This document shows positions 42,383-51,147 of a stretch of DNA of 64,000 nt, piece by piece. The position numbers were made by a program, and so were the translations under genes. Source of the stretch: Erysipelotrichaceae bacterium 66202529 (GTDB lineage: Bacteria; Bacillota_I; Bacilli_A; Erysipelotrichales; Erysipelotrichaceae); the NCBI GenBank assembly GCA_017161075.1, contig CP046174.1, positions 620,001 to 684,000 on the forward strand, in the 5' to 3' direction. Every line of letters starts with the position of its first letter. Position 1 is the stretch's first letter. Below the pieces are notes generated by a model. That model was not told the origin of the DNA. It ran no database searches and was given only the letters and a program-made list of their open reading frames with translations.

Positions 42383-44208
42383 TTTGTCGTTCTTCCTCCT
42401 TTGAATACACCGAATCCAAAGTGATCACAGCGCAGACATCTTCCGCATTCCTGCTGTGCCTCTTCACTGCTCATACCATACTCGATCGGCTCAAAATCCG
42501 CATTGCGCAGCGATGTTTCTCGCTCCTTCAGCTGTACACGACCGCATTTTGGACGGTCAGCATAATTTGCAGGGGGAATCGGTGCATCGCATTCTATAAT
42601 ATGATGGAAGCCGAGATATTCATCAATGTTAGCCGCTGCGACCTTGCCTGCCGCAATCGCGCGAATGACCGTTGCAGGACCGGTTACACAATCACCACCG
42701 GCAAAGATTCCTTCCATGTTTTCCACACCGGAATGATCCAGTGCGTCAATCGCTCCATGCCGTATTGGAACACCCTCCTCTGCAAAATGCTGGGATTCAA
42801 TACCCTGACCGATTGCGACAACAACGATATCACATGGAATCCGTTTTTCGTCAACCTCTGCACGCTTGGGAGCCGGGCGTCCACCGCGGTAGGTGGAAAT
42901 AATCTGCGGCTGTACCCAGAGGGCGGCAACCTTGTTTTCCTCATCTAGTTCAATGCGTTTTGGTGCCTGCAGCTGCAACAGCTCACAGCCCTCTGCCAGA
43001 GCACCTTCTATTTCCTGTGGCAGGGCAGTCATGTCCTCCTGCCGTCTGCGATAGGCAATACCAACATAGCTTGCGCCCAGCCGTTTACTGCTGCGTGCAA
43101 CATCCATCGCAACATTACCGCCGCCGATTACCAGAACACGCTTATCCTTGAAATCCGGCATGATATCATCACCGATATTGCGCAGCATAGTCACGGCAGA
43201 TATGACATTTTCCCCATCCTCTCCGGGGATTCCCACTTTTTTATCTGTCTGTGCACCGATGGCAAGATAGACGGCATCAAATTCCTTATCCAGATCACAC
43301 ATGGCGATATCCGTTCCGATATCCACACCGGTATGAATTTCCACACCTGCGGATTTAATAACTTCTATTTCCTCATCCAGCCGCGCTCTTGGAAGACGGT
43401 AATTCGGAATGCCATAGCGCAGCATACCGCCCAGGCGTTTCCTTTTTTCATAAACAACACTCTGATGCCCCATCAGCTGCAGATAATAGGCTGCGCTCAA
43501 TCCTCCGGGGCCGCCTCCGACAATAGCAATGCGCTTACCGGTTGACGGTGCGCACGGTTCCGGTGGAACATAGCCTGCATGATCTACTGCATAGCGTTTG
43601 ATTCCACGTATGTTGATAGAATCATCCAGCATATTTCTTCTGCATCTCGCTTCACACGGATGCTCACAGATATACGCACATACGGTTGGGAACGGATTAT
43701 CCTTACGGATCAGCCGTACAGCGTCGGCATTTCTTCCCTCCTTCACCAAGGCGATATAGCCGGGAATATCCACACCTGCCGGACACATGGAAACACAGGG
43801 AACCGGCTGATTCAAGCTGGCGGTACAGCGACCGTGCAGGATATGCTCCTCATAATCATCACGAAAGCCCTGTACACCATGCAGCACCATTTCCGCTGCC
43901 TCATAGCCGATTGCACAATCGGCACTCCACGAAATATTTTGTGCTGTTTTCTCAATCAAATCAATGGTAGAAAGGGAAGCTCTTCCCTCCAGCACATCCT
44001 CCAGCAGCATCTGCAGCTGAGCAAGACCGACACGGCAGGGTACACATTTCCCGCAGGTCTGCGCATGACAGAGCTTCAGAAAAGCACTCGCCATATCCAC
44101 AGGGCAAAGTCCCGGCGGACTGGCAATGATTCTTCGTTCCAGATCCTTATATAGATCCTCGATGACACGCTGTGCTTTGGTAGCGGTCATAATAGTTAAT
44201 CTGCTCAT
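42376..44208 (-). CDS. NuoF-like iron-sulfur plus GltD-like FAD/NAD(P) oxidoreductase fusion, hydrogenase partner
   Basis: A 610-aa protein. Residues 1-115 resemble the C-terminal 4Fe-4S domain of NuoF/HydB (TCGKCVPCRVGLAQL, then SADCAIG). From ~130 on it is a glutamate-synthase-small-subunit-like FAD protein: an N-terminal cluster domain (CVSMCPAGVDIPGYIALV, CEHPCEARCRRN), FAD site AIVGGGPGGLSAAYYLQLMG and NAD(P) site VLVIGGGNVAMDVARS. It lacks the FMN/NADH-binding part of NuoF. It probably passes electrons between NAD(P)H and HydA, perhaps with bifurcation. The ATG follows GGAGGAATGCT. Confidence 0.9.
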   Translation of the reverse strand: MSRLTIMTATKAQRVIEDLYKDLERRIIASPPGLCPVDMASAFLKLCHAQTCGKCVPCRVGLAQLQMLLEDVLEGRASLSTIDLIEKTAQNISWSADCAIGYEAAEMVLHGVQGFRDDYEEHILHGRCTASLNQPVPCVSMCPAGVDIPGYIALVKEGRNADAVRLIRKDNPFPTVCAYICEHPCEARCRRNMLDDSINIRGIKRYAVDHAGYVPPEPCAPSTGKRIAIVGGGPGGLSAAYYLQLMGHQSVVYEKRKRLGGMLRYGIPNYRLPRARLDEEIEVIKSAGVEIHTGVDIGTDIAMCDLDKEFDAVYLAIGAQTDKKVGIPGEDGENVISAVTMLRNIGDDIMPDFKDKRVLVIGGGNVAMDVARSSKRLGASYVGIAYRRRQEDMTALPQEIEGALAEGCELLQLQAPKRIELDEENKVAALWVQPQIISTYRGGRPAPKRAEVDEKRIPCDIVVVAIGQGIESQHFAEEGVPIRHGAIDALDHSGVENMEGIFAGGDCVTGPATVIRAIAAGKVAAANIDEYLGFHHIIECDAPIPPANYADRPKCGRVQLKERETSLRNADFEPIEYGMSSEEAQQECGRCLRCDHFGFGVFKGGRTTKW

Positions 44209-44257
44209 AGCATTCCTCCATTATTGTTAACGGTTACATCTATTTCAGTATAAAACA

Positions 44258-44299
44258 AAACGGGAACTTTTCCAACTGCTTTTGAAACAATTCCCGTTT
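44258..44299 (-). terminator. Terminator after the HAD gene
   Basis: AAACGGGAA (44258-44266) and TTCCCGTTT (44291-44299) form a 9-bp stem around a 24-nt loop; on the minus strand it is followed by TTGTTTTA. Confidence 0.7.
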
Positions 44300-44462
44300 A
44301 TCTGCAGGTAAGTGTTACAATCTGTATCTCTTTAACACGAAATTTCAATTTATGCTATCAAAATGGCACACATTGCAAGCATCTTCATAACTGCTTTTTT
44401 GTTACTTACAGGTGGGGAAGGAAAGCGGCAGGTTATCGTATTACGATGTCCGCTTATTGCCA

Positions 44463-45275
44463 TTAGATTACCTCCACATCCTGTGTTAAAACCTCCAGTG
44501 TCCGCACGATGCCGTCACAATCATTGCTTTGGGTAAGGAAGGAGGCATCCTTACGCACCTCATCCTCTGCGTTTCCCATGACGCTGACACTGCCCGCATA
44601 GGGAACCATCGCCTTATCATTGACACTATCCGCAATCAACAATACAGCATCCTTTGCGATACCCATATCTTCCATAATACACTGCAATGCCGTTCCTTTA
44701 TCTACATTGGCATGTACAATACTGAACATGTTTTTTCCACTGCGAATCAGCTGTACTTCCTCTCTTAACTCTTTCGGCAGCCAGCTTATAAAGCCATTCA
44801 ACGCACTGCTTTCTCCTGTGACATAAATTTTTAAAACCTCATCACAGATTTCTTCAAAATCCTCCCATGGATGCAGCTTCATTTCATTTAACAATGCCTC
44901 CAGTTGTACATAGGGGTCTGTTCCTGTAGTGTACAGATGTCCGTCTTCCACGATGGATAGATTAACATCCTGTTCTTTTACTGCGGCAAGCAGACGATCC
45001 AGCAGCTTCAAAGATACCTCCTTTCGCTGAAGGACGCGCTCACTTTTTATTTCCTGCAGATATGCTCCATGACAGGCTGCGATATAGCCGCCGTATTCAT
45101 CCATATGCAGTAAAGCTGCAATTTTTCTAAGATTTTCTGGAGAACGGCGGGAGATCAAAGCCAGTCTGGCACCAGCACGCTGTGCCTGCAGCAGTGCTTC
45201 CTTTGTATCCTTGCTTATGTTGTGGTTATTGGTTAGCAGCGTATCATCGACACTGCAGACGATTAGTTTATACAT
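44463..45275 (-). CDS. Cof-type HAD-superfamily protein with altered nucleophile
   Basis: A 270-aa protein of the Cof (IIB) HAD family, usually sugar-phosphate phosphatases. The fold is intact: cap domain, motif II in LALISRRSP, motif III Lys in DKGTALQCI, and motif IV in LIADSVNDKAMV. Motif I should read DxDGT, but here residues 8-12 are SVDDT, so the nucleophilic Asp is Ser8 while the acid/base Asp10 is kept. The protein is probably not a normal phosphatase. GGAGGG lies 8 bases before the ATG. It is divergent from an RpiR regulator. Confidence 0.9.
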   Translation of the reverse strand: MYKLIVCSVDDTLLTNNHNISKDTKEALLQAQRAGARLALISRRSPENLRKIAALLHMDEYGGYIAACHGAYLQEIKSERVLQRKEVSLKLLDRLLAAVKEQDVNLSIVEDGHLYTTGTDPYVQLEALLNEMKLHPWEDFEEICDEVLKIYVTGESSALNGFISWLPKELREEVQLIRSGKNMFSIVHANVDKGTALQCIMEDMGIAKDAVLLIADSVNDKAMVPYAGSVSVMGNAEDEVRKDASFLTQSNDCDGIVRTLEVLTQDVEVI

Positions 45276-45421
45276 CCTATTGCCCTCCTTTTGACAGCTT
45301 CAGTGTATCCTGAAAGAGCTAAGGCTGTAAATAGCTTACTGAACGGTTGATAAAAGGTTGACATCGTTTCGTTATGCAGATGGGAAATGATGAAAAATTT
45401 TTTTCAAAGCGGCAAAGTCAC

Positions 45422-45450
45422 ATGACAAAGTTTTGTCATGAGGCTATAAT
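45422..45450 (+). promoter_or_regulatory. Promoter with operator-like palindrome for the rpiR gene
   Basis: ATGACA (45422-45427), 17-base spacer, TATAAT (45445-45450). CATGAC (45421-45426) and GTCATG (45435-45440) form an inverted repeat over the -35, a plausible autoregulatory site. Confidence 0.75.
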
Positions 45451-45472
45451 GAAAAAGAAAGGATGGATGTGT

Positions 45473-46342
45473 ATGCATATACGGGAAACCTTGCAGAATA
45501 ATCGCACATGGAGTGTGAACGAACAGGTTCTTTGTGATTATATTTTGGAGCACAGCATGGAGGTCATCCACATGAATACCGCCCGGCTGTCACAGGCAGC
45601 AGCGGTTAGTACCTCCTGTATCTACCGGTTTTGTCACAAGCTGGGCTTTGACGGCTATGCGGCCTTTCGGATTCAACTGGCAAGCGAACTGAATGAAAAG
45701 CTGAGCAGCCCCAGCGCTGTAAATTATGATTATCCCTTTACTGCACAGGAATCTACGGCAGAGCTGATTCAGACACTGGGAAGTCTGTACAAAAACTCCA
45801 TAGACGAGACGATACGGCTGCTGGATATCGCACAGCTTGAAAAATTCGCTGAGCATGTATATCAGGCACGCTTCACCTATATTCTTACGACGAATACCAA
45901 TTTGCAGGTGGCAGAGAATTTCGCAAGAAAGATGGAAGAAATCGGAGTTCATATCCATGTCGCAGGAGAACTTCTGCAGCAGAGATTGTATTGTGCCTCC
46001 GCCAAGCAGGGAGATGTGGCGATTATCCTCTCCTATGCCGGTATTTCCGATCATGTACAGGAATGCGTCAAGCAGTTGTATGAAAATAAGGTAACGGTGC
46101 TTCTATTATCCAGCAGCCATGATAAAACGCTGCATTATTTTGCGACCTGCCGTCTGTATCTGTGCGGCTTTGAGTCCTCCTATCAGAAGATAACAACCTT
46201 TTCTTCACATGTGTCCGCACAATATTTGCTCGATCTGGTATATTCCCGGATTTATCAGAAAAATTATGAAAAGAATATTGAACACAGAGACAGGGCTTAC
46301 CACGTCTGCCGTTTAAAGGCGAAGGATGAGCAGCAGAAATAG
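45473..46342 (+). CDS. MurR/RpiR-family transcriptional regulator
   Basis: A 289-aa regulator. The N-terminal HTH domain contains NTARLSQAAAVSTSCIYRFCHKLGF, a classic RpiR signature, and residues ~115-250 form a SIS sugar-phosphate-binding domain (TYILTTNTNLQVAENFARKM, then GDVAIILSYAGISDHVQECV). It probably controls sugar metabolism; its neighbours (HAD protein, DUF1349 protein) are candidate targets. The start at 45473 follows AAAGGATGG. Confidence 0.92.
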   Translation: MHIRETLQNNRTWSVNEQVLCDYILEHSMEVIHMNTARLSQAAAVSTSCIYRFCHKLGFDGYAAFRIQLASELNEKLSSPSAVNYDYPFTAQESTAELIQTLGSLYKNSIDETIRLLDIAQLEKFAEHVYQARFTYILTTNTNLQVAENFARKMEEIGVHIHVAGELLQQRLYCASAKQGDVAIILSYAGISDHVQECVKQLYENKVTVLLLSSSHDKTLHYFATCRLYLCGFESSYQKITTFSSHVSAQYLLDLVYSRIYQKNYEKNIEHRDRAYHVCRLKAKDEQQK

Positions 46343-46415
46343 TAACTATCACATAGCAATTTTGAATTTGATAGAACGCATTGAAATGAAAAAGAAAATT
46401 ATAAGGAGAAGGAAT

Positions 46416-46982
46416 ATGGAATTTGAATGTATGAATCACGCAGCCTATACAGAAACGGATGGTCGTATAACGATCCATGCCAGTGCAAAAAGCGATTTCG
46501 TTGTCAGTCCGTTAAATGGAACAGTCCATGCGAGTGCTGCTTTTCTCTACCGCAAGATAACCGGTGATTTTGTAATCCATGCAAAGGTATCACAGAGCTT
46601 TCTTTCCACCTATGATGCACCTGCAATCATGGCAATGGAATCGGAAACACGATGGGCAAAGGTCTGCTTTGAATATACGGATTTGAATACCAGAGCAGTT
46701 GTATCTGTTATGACAGATGGCACTTCCGATGATTGCAACGGGGTGGAAACAAGTCAGGATTACATATGGCTGCAGTTATGCCGCAGGGATCAAGTATTTG
46801 CTGTTCATTATTCTATGGATGGTAAAACCTGGCGGATGCATCGTATTCTGCGTATGGAAATGGCAGAGGAGCTGAAGGTCGGTCTGGTTGCACAAAGTCC
46901 TTTGGGTGATGGTGGTGATTTTGTGTTTGAGGAAATTTATTTGAATCAGGAGAGTAAAGAGGATATCCGGGGTGGAAACTAA
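46416..46982 (+). CDS. DUF1349 (concanavalin-like) protein
   Basis: A 188-aa beta-sandwich protein (EFECMNHAAYTETDGRITI, FLYRKITGDFVIHAKVSQ, APAIMAMESETRWAKVCFEY). DUF1349 proteins have a concanavalin-like fold, and some bind or process carbohydrates. ATAAGGAGAAGG precedes the ATG at 46416. It lies 73 bases after rpiR and may be co-transcribed. Confidence 0.9.
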   Translation: MEFECMNHAAYTETDGRITIHASAKSDFVVSPLNGTVHASAAFLYRKITGDFVIHAKVSQSFLSTYDAPAIMAMESETRWAKVCFEYTDLNTRAVVSVMTDGTSDDCNGVETSQDYIWLQLCRRDQVFAVHYSMDGKTWRMHRILRMEMAEELKVGLVAQSPLGDGGDFVFEEIYLNQESKEDIRGGN

Positions 46983-47151
46983 GCGCGTTGTAAGGAAATA
47001 TGAATTTAGCGTCAGAAAGAAGGATCTGCTATCTACTGCATACACAAGGTATGATTACCGGCAAGAGGAACGCTCTTGATTCATACAGCTATCCGTAAGG
47101 CATATGAGGGTAGGGGAAGACGTAGGATATGACAATCGTCTTTCTGATACA

Positions 47152-47198
47152 AAAAAACAGGTATCCGCATGTCAAAGGACTGTAAATACCTGTTTTTA
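47152..47198. terminator. Bidirectional terminator
   Basis: AAAAACAGGTA (47153-47163) and TACCTGTTTTT (47187-47197) form an 11-bp stem with a 23-nt loop between the convergent DUF1349 gene and ABC operon. Confidence 0.82.
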
Positions 47199-47214
47199 TT
47201 ATCTTAATATTATC

Positions 47215-48015
47215 TTACTGAGCACTGAATGCAAGCTCATCATCCAGCGCATCCATCATATTCAGGGAATTGAATTTTTCAATCAGCTTTTCCACTGTGA
47301 GTGTTTTCTTTTCCTCTTTTGGTATATCCATAATAACCTCACCCTTATGGAACATCAGCAGTCGGTCTCCATAGGTGATAGCATGCTTCAGATTGTGGGT
47401 AATCATAATCGTTGTCATTTTCTTTTCTTCCACAATTTTCTTAGTCAGCTGAATGATTAGATCGCTTGTTTTCGGATCTAGAGCTGCCGTATGCTCATCC
47501 AGCAGCAGAAGCTCCGGTGTAATCAGTGTAGCCATCAGCAGAGATAATGCCTGTCGCTGACCTCCGGACAGGGAGCCGACACTGACATGAAGCTTGCTTT
47601 CCAGTCCCAGCTGCATATCTGCCAGCTCTCTTTCAAACAGCGGTATCAGTGATTTATCGACACCCTTACTAAGACCAAAGCTTTTCCCCTTATTATATGC
47701 CATCGCCATATTTTGCAGGATCGTTAAGGAAGGAGAGGTTCCCTTCTGCGGATCCTGGAACACACGTCCGATAAACTGGGAACGTTTATGCTCAGGAAGC
47801 CGGGATACGTCCTTGCCATTAAAGGTAACCCTTCCGGCATCTTGACGGATATTCCCACTGATGACATTGAAAAATGTGGATTTACCGCTGCCATTGGAGC
47901 CGATGATCGTAACAAATTCCCCGTCATGGATTTCCACATTCAAATCCTTATACAATACGACCTCGTTGGCACTGCCCTTGTTGAAGGTCTTTTTTACATG
48001 TTCTAGTTTAAGCAT
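47215..48015 (-). CDS. ABC transporter ATP-binding protein (TrpXYZ-like system)
   Basis: A 266-aa ATPase. Walker A is IGSNGSGKSTFFN, signature VGSLSGGQRQALS, Walker B LLLLDEHTAALDP, switch His in MITHNLKHA. It is the third gene of an operon with permease and lipoprotein, with gaps of 9 and 17 bases. Confidence 0.95.
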   Translation of the reverse strand: MLKLEHVKKTFNKGSANEVVLYKDLNVEIHDGEFVTIIGSNGSGKSTFFNVISGNIRQDAGRVTFNGKDVSRLPEHKRSQFIGRVFQDPQKGTSPSLTILQNMAMAYNKGKSFGLSKGVDKSLIPLFERELADMQLGLESKLHVSVGSLSGGQRQALSLLMATLITPELLLLDEHTAALDPKTSDLIIQLTKKIVEEKKMTTIMITHNLKHAITYGDRLLMFHKGEVIMDIPKEEKKTLTVEKLIEKFNSLNMMDALDDELAFSAQ

Positions 48016-48024
48016 ACTCTCACC

Positions 48025-48939
48025 TCACGATTCCTGAACCTTGCGATGGAAGAATTTTCCCATCACACCATTGCCGAGTACAAGCACCGCAATGAAGATA
48101 ACTGCCATGATCAGCTTTAGATAGCTTGGCGGTAAGCCTACCTTCAGGGCTGCCGCAATCGTCAGACGGTAGGTGATGGCACCAAGAATGACACTTGTCG
48201 TAAAGCCGATGAATTTAAAGCGTTTAAACAATGTAAGACCCATGATGACGGATGCCAGTCCCATGACGATCATACCAGTACCCAGCGTGATGTCAAAGTA
48301 TTTTAGAAACTGTGAAACAACAGCACCGGATACGGCGGCATACCCGTTGGAAATGGCAAGACCGTTCATTTTAATGTGTCCGATATCCTTGCCAAGAGTT
48401 GCGATGAGCTGTGGATTATCTCCTGCAATCCGCATCAGAAAGCCGTACTTTGTATCCAGGAACCAGTCCATCAGCAGCTTTAAAAGCAGGACGAGAACAA
48501 GCAGAATGAAAATCGGCCACAGCTTGACGATCCAGGTACCAAACGAGCCTCCAACAGAGTTGCCAAACAGCGCTCCATAGGAGAAAATCGTGTCATAGGT
48601 GAACAGCGGAATGTTACTCATATCCCCTGCTACGACCAGGTTGATGGAATACAGTCCCGTCATGACGAGGATACCGCTTAGAAGACTGGAAATACCAAAT
48701 TTAACATGCAGGAAGCCGGTCGCATACCCGGCCGCAAGTCCTGCAATAAATGCCACAATCAGTGACAGAAACGGATTGATGCCATGTGTAACACACATGG
48801 CACCGGCAGCCGCACCGAGTGGGAAGCTCCCCTCAACGGTCAAATCTGCATAGTCCAGAACCTGATAGGTTAACAGGACTCCGATGGCGAGGATACTGTA
48901 GGCCAGTCCCTGCGCCATAACATCTAATATAAAATCCAT
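48025..48939 (-). CDS. ABC transporter permease
   Basis: A 304-aa membrane protein with about eight helices (AYSILAIGVLLTYQVLDYAD, GISSLLSGILVMTGLYSINL, GMIVMGLASVIMGLTLF). It belongs to the branched-chain/ribose-type permease superfamily, as found next to ABC_sub_bind lipoproteins. A GTG exists at 48948, but AAGGTG is best spaced for the ATG at 48939. Confidence 0.93.
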   Translation of the reverse strand: MDFILDVMAQGLAYSILAIGVLLTYQVLDYADLTVEGSFPLGAAAGAMCVTHGINPFLSLIVAFIAGLAAGYATGFLHVKFGISSLLSGILVMTGLYSINLVVAGDMSNIPLFTYDTIFSYGALFGNSVGGSFGTWIVKLWPIFILLVLVLLLKLLMDWFLDTKYGFLMRIAGDNPQLIATLGKDIGHIKMNGLAISNGYAAVSGAVVSQFLKYFDITLGTGMIVMGLASVIMGLTLFKRFKFIGFTTSVILGAITYRLTIAAALKVGLPPSYLKLIMAVIFIAVLVLGNGVMGKFFHRKVQES

Positions 48940-48956
48940 AATAATCACACCTTAAT

Positions 48957-49949
48957 TTATTCTTCTACAAATGTTGCGCGTTCTGCCAGAGAATCCGGAA
49001 TATCAATGCCCAGCTGCTCTGCGACCTTTTTACTAATATACAGCGTCGTATCCTTAGCAGTTTCCACAGGGATATCCCCGGCCTTTTTCCCGTTTACCAG
49101 AATATCGTAAACAACACTTCCTGCCTGTTCACCAAGCTTTTCATAGCTGATAGAATCACTTGCGAGCAGTCCTGCCTTCATCTGTCCGTCCTCAGCAGCA
49201 AATACTGGAATCTTTTTCGCATTTGCCTTATCCGTAATAGATGCAGTTGCAGAAACAATCATATTATCGGTAATGTTATAAATACAGTCAACGTCTCCGG
49301 ACAGCTGTTCCGCAGCGGTTGCGACCTCAGTTGTAGCACTGATCCCCTTTTTCACAACGGTAAAGCCGTATTTCGGTGCCAGCTTTTCCACCTGTTCCAC
49401 CTGAAGCTTTCCATTTACTTCACCGATATTGTAGATCATACCGATTTTCTTAGCTTTCGGCAGGAATTCACGAATCATTTCCACCTGTTTCTCCAGCGGT
49501 GCAGCATCACTGACGCCGGTTACATTACCACCCGGCTTTTCATTGCTTGTCACCAGCTTGGCCTCCACACCGTCTGTAACGGCATTGAATACGACTGGGA
49601 TATCCGTTCCTCCTGTCGCGTTGACCGCAGCCTGTGAAGCGTTGGTCGCAATGGAATAAATCAGATCCACATCATCGGAAACAAACTGTTTGGCGATCGT
49701 ATCAGCAGTTCCATTATCTCCCTGTGCATTTTTCACTGTAATTTCAAAGTTTGCATCTGTCTTGCCCTTCAGATATTTCTCCAGTCCCTCTCTGGCGCTA
49801 TCGAGTGCAGGATGCTCCATCTGCTGGATGATACCGATTTTGTACGTTTTCTTGCCGTCATCCGTTTTTTCCTTGTCGGTGCTGCCACTGTTTCCACATC
49901 CTGCAAGAAGCAGTGCCAATGCAAGTCCTCCCAATAATTTTTTCTTCAT
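48957..49949 (-). CDS. ABC transporter substrate-binding lipoprotein (TrpX/YtlA-like)
   Basis: A 330-aa lipoprotein. The signal peptide ends in LLAGC (lipidated Cys18). The mature part is of the ABC_sub_bind family (KIGIIQQMEHPALDSAREGL, GTDIPVVFNAVTDGVEA, GNVTGVSDAAPLEKQVEMIR). Relatives in streptococci bind tryptophan or other aromatic amino acids, but the ligand cannot be read from the sequence. No T-box or riboswitch is visible in the leader. Confidence 0.93.
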   Translation of the reverse strand: MKKKLLGGLALALLLAGCGNSGSTDKEKTDDGKKTYKIGIIQQMEHPALDSAREGLEKYLKGKTDANFEITVKNAQGDNGTADTIAKQFVSDDVDLIYSIATNASQAAVNATGGTDIPVVFNAVTDGVEAKLVTSNEKPGGNVTGVSDAAPLEKQVEMIREFLPKAKKIGMIYNIGEVNGKLQVEQVEKLAPKYGFTVVKKGISATTEVATAAEQLSGDVDCIYNITDNMIVSATASITDKANAKKIPVFAAEDGQMKAGLLASDSISYEKLGEQAGSVVYDILVNGKKAGDIPVETAKDTTLYISKKVAEQLGIDIPDSLAERATFVEE

Positions 49950-49982
49950 ATGACTAACCTCTCTTTTCTATATGATATTATG

Positions 49983-50011
49983 ATGATACCTTGTTTTGTA
50001 CATAAAATCAA
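49983..50011 (-). promoter_or_regulatory. Promoter of the ABC transporter operon
   Basis: On the minus strand TTGATT (50006-50011), 17-base spacer, TATCAT (49983-49988). Confidence 0.7.
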
Positions 50012-50079
50012 TATTTTCATGAAAATCTTTCACATTTTTATCATGAAGTTTCACAAATTTGCATTTATAGCTGAAACCG

Positions 50080-50108
50080 TTACGCAAAATTGTTGGCTGT
50101 GGTATAAT
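50080..50108 (+). promoter_or_regulatory. Promoter of cobO
   Basis: TATAAT (50103-50108) with a weak -35 TTACGC (50080-50085) at 17-base spacing, 35 bases before the start codon. No cobalamin riboswitch fits in the short leader. Confidence 0.65.
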
Positions 50109-50143
50109 AGCGTAGGAAATACTGCAGGAATGAGGTGTTGGAC

Positions 50144-50650
50144 ATGATTCATATATATAGTGGAAACGGTAAAGGAAAAACGACAGCAGGGTTCGGTCTG
50201 GTACTGCGTATGGCAGGCTATGGTAAGCAAATCGGGGTTGCGCAGTTTCTAAAGGATGGAACAAGCGGGGAGCTAAGGGCATTGCGGGCGCTGCATGGTG
50301 TAAGTCTTCATGCGACTGATATGCCTAAGGGCTTTTATTTTCAGATGAATGAGGCAGATCGGAAGAAAACAGGCCAGGCGGTGTTGGAGCTGTTTGCCTG
50401 GGTACAGAAGCATGCTTCTGCGTGGGACTGTATTTTCCTTGATGAAATTCTGGATGCTTTACATCTTGGATTGTTAAAGGAGGAGGCCCTTATATCCTTT
50501 TTACAGGAGAATTTGGAGCGTGAAATTATTCTTACCGGCAGGAATCCGTCACAGAAGCTGATGGAGCTATGCGATTATCATACGGAAATGCAGGAGCGAA
50601 AACACCCTTATCAGAAAGGCATTCCTGCGCGTAAGGGTGTAGAATATTAA
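50144..50650 (+). CDS. cobO: Corrinoid adenosyltransferase (CobA/CobO/BtuR)
   Basis: A 168-aa enzyme that transfers 5'-deoxyadenosine from ATP to cob(I)alamin. The P-loop is GNGKGKTT (residues 7-14); WDCIFLDEILDALHLGLL and the C-terminal YHTEMQERKHPYQKGI are family hallmarks. The gene stands alone, suggesting corrinoid salvage. GAGGTG precedes the ATG at 50144. Confidence 0.93.
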   Translation: MIHIYSGNGKGKTTAGFGLVLRMAGYGKQIGVAQFLKDGTSGELRALRALHGVSLHATDMPKGFYFQMNEADRKKTGQAVLELFAWVQKHASAWDCIFLDEILDALHLGLLKEEALISFLQENLEREIILTGRNPSQKLMELCDYHTEMQERKHPYQKGIPARKGVEY

Positions 50651-50667
50651 ATGAGGAGGATGGCTTT

Positions 50668-51147
50668 ATGGCAATAGAGCAGGCAAGAGAATATTTGAGA
50701 AAATATCAAAAGGAACAGGATATACAAATACTGGATACATCGAGTGCAACCGTGGAGCTGGCGGCTCAGGCATTGGGAACACAGCCAGAGCGGATTGCGA
50801 AATCACTTTCCTTTATGGGAAAGGAGCATGCGCTGATCGTTGTCGCTGCGGGAGATTGCAGAGTGGATAATCATGCCTATAAGGAAACCTTTGGCTGCAA
50901 GGCAAAAATGCTCAAGGGGGAGGAAGTGGAAGCCTATACAAATCATGCTGTGGGCGGCGTCTGTCCCTTTGGTGTCCCTTCTGATACACAGGTGTTTCTG
51001 GATGTATCGCTAAAGCGCTTTGCTTATGTATATCCGGCGTGCGGTACTGCAAATTCGGCTATAAAGCTGACAATAGCAGAGCTGGAGGAGCTGCTTCCGG
51101 ATGCAAAGTGGGTGGATGTATGCAAGGGCTGGAAGAGTGAAGGCTGA
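50668..51147 (+). CDS. ybaK: YbaK/EbsC-family aminoacyl-tRNA deacylase
   Basis: A 159-aa editing protein that hydrolyses mischarged tRNA such as Cys-tRNA(Pro). Family motifs: RIAKSLSFMG, VVAAGDCRVDNHAYKETFG with the catalytic-region Lys, GGVCPFGVPSDTQVFLD and YPACGTANSAIKLTIAEL. GAGGAGG precedes the start 17 bases after cobO, so they may be one operon. Confidence 0.94.
   Translation: MAIEQAREYLRKYQKEQDIQILDTSSATVELAAQALGTQPERIAKSLSFMGKEHALIVVAAGDCRVDNHAYKETFGCKAKMLKGEEVEAYTNHAVGGVCPFGVPSDTQVFLDVSLKRFAYVYPACGTANSAIKLTIAELEELLPDAKWVDVCKGWKSEG

Noticed and set aside
49950..50040. T-box or tryptophan leader before the TrpXYZ-like operon
   Set aside because: The leader is too short and no T-box sequence (TGGNACCGCG-like) or terminator pair is present.
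50041..50143. Cobalamin riboswitch before cobO
   Set aside because: The leader after the predicted start is only ~30 bases and lacks B12-box sequence.
51101..51136. Longer N-terminus for the WYL regulator
   Set aside because: It would lie inside ybaK in another frame, and the HTH domain begins right after the GTG at 51137.
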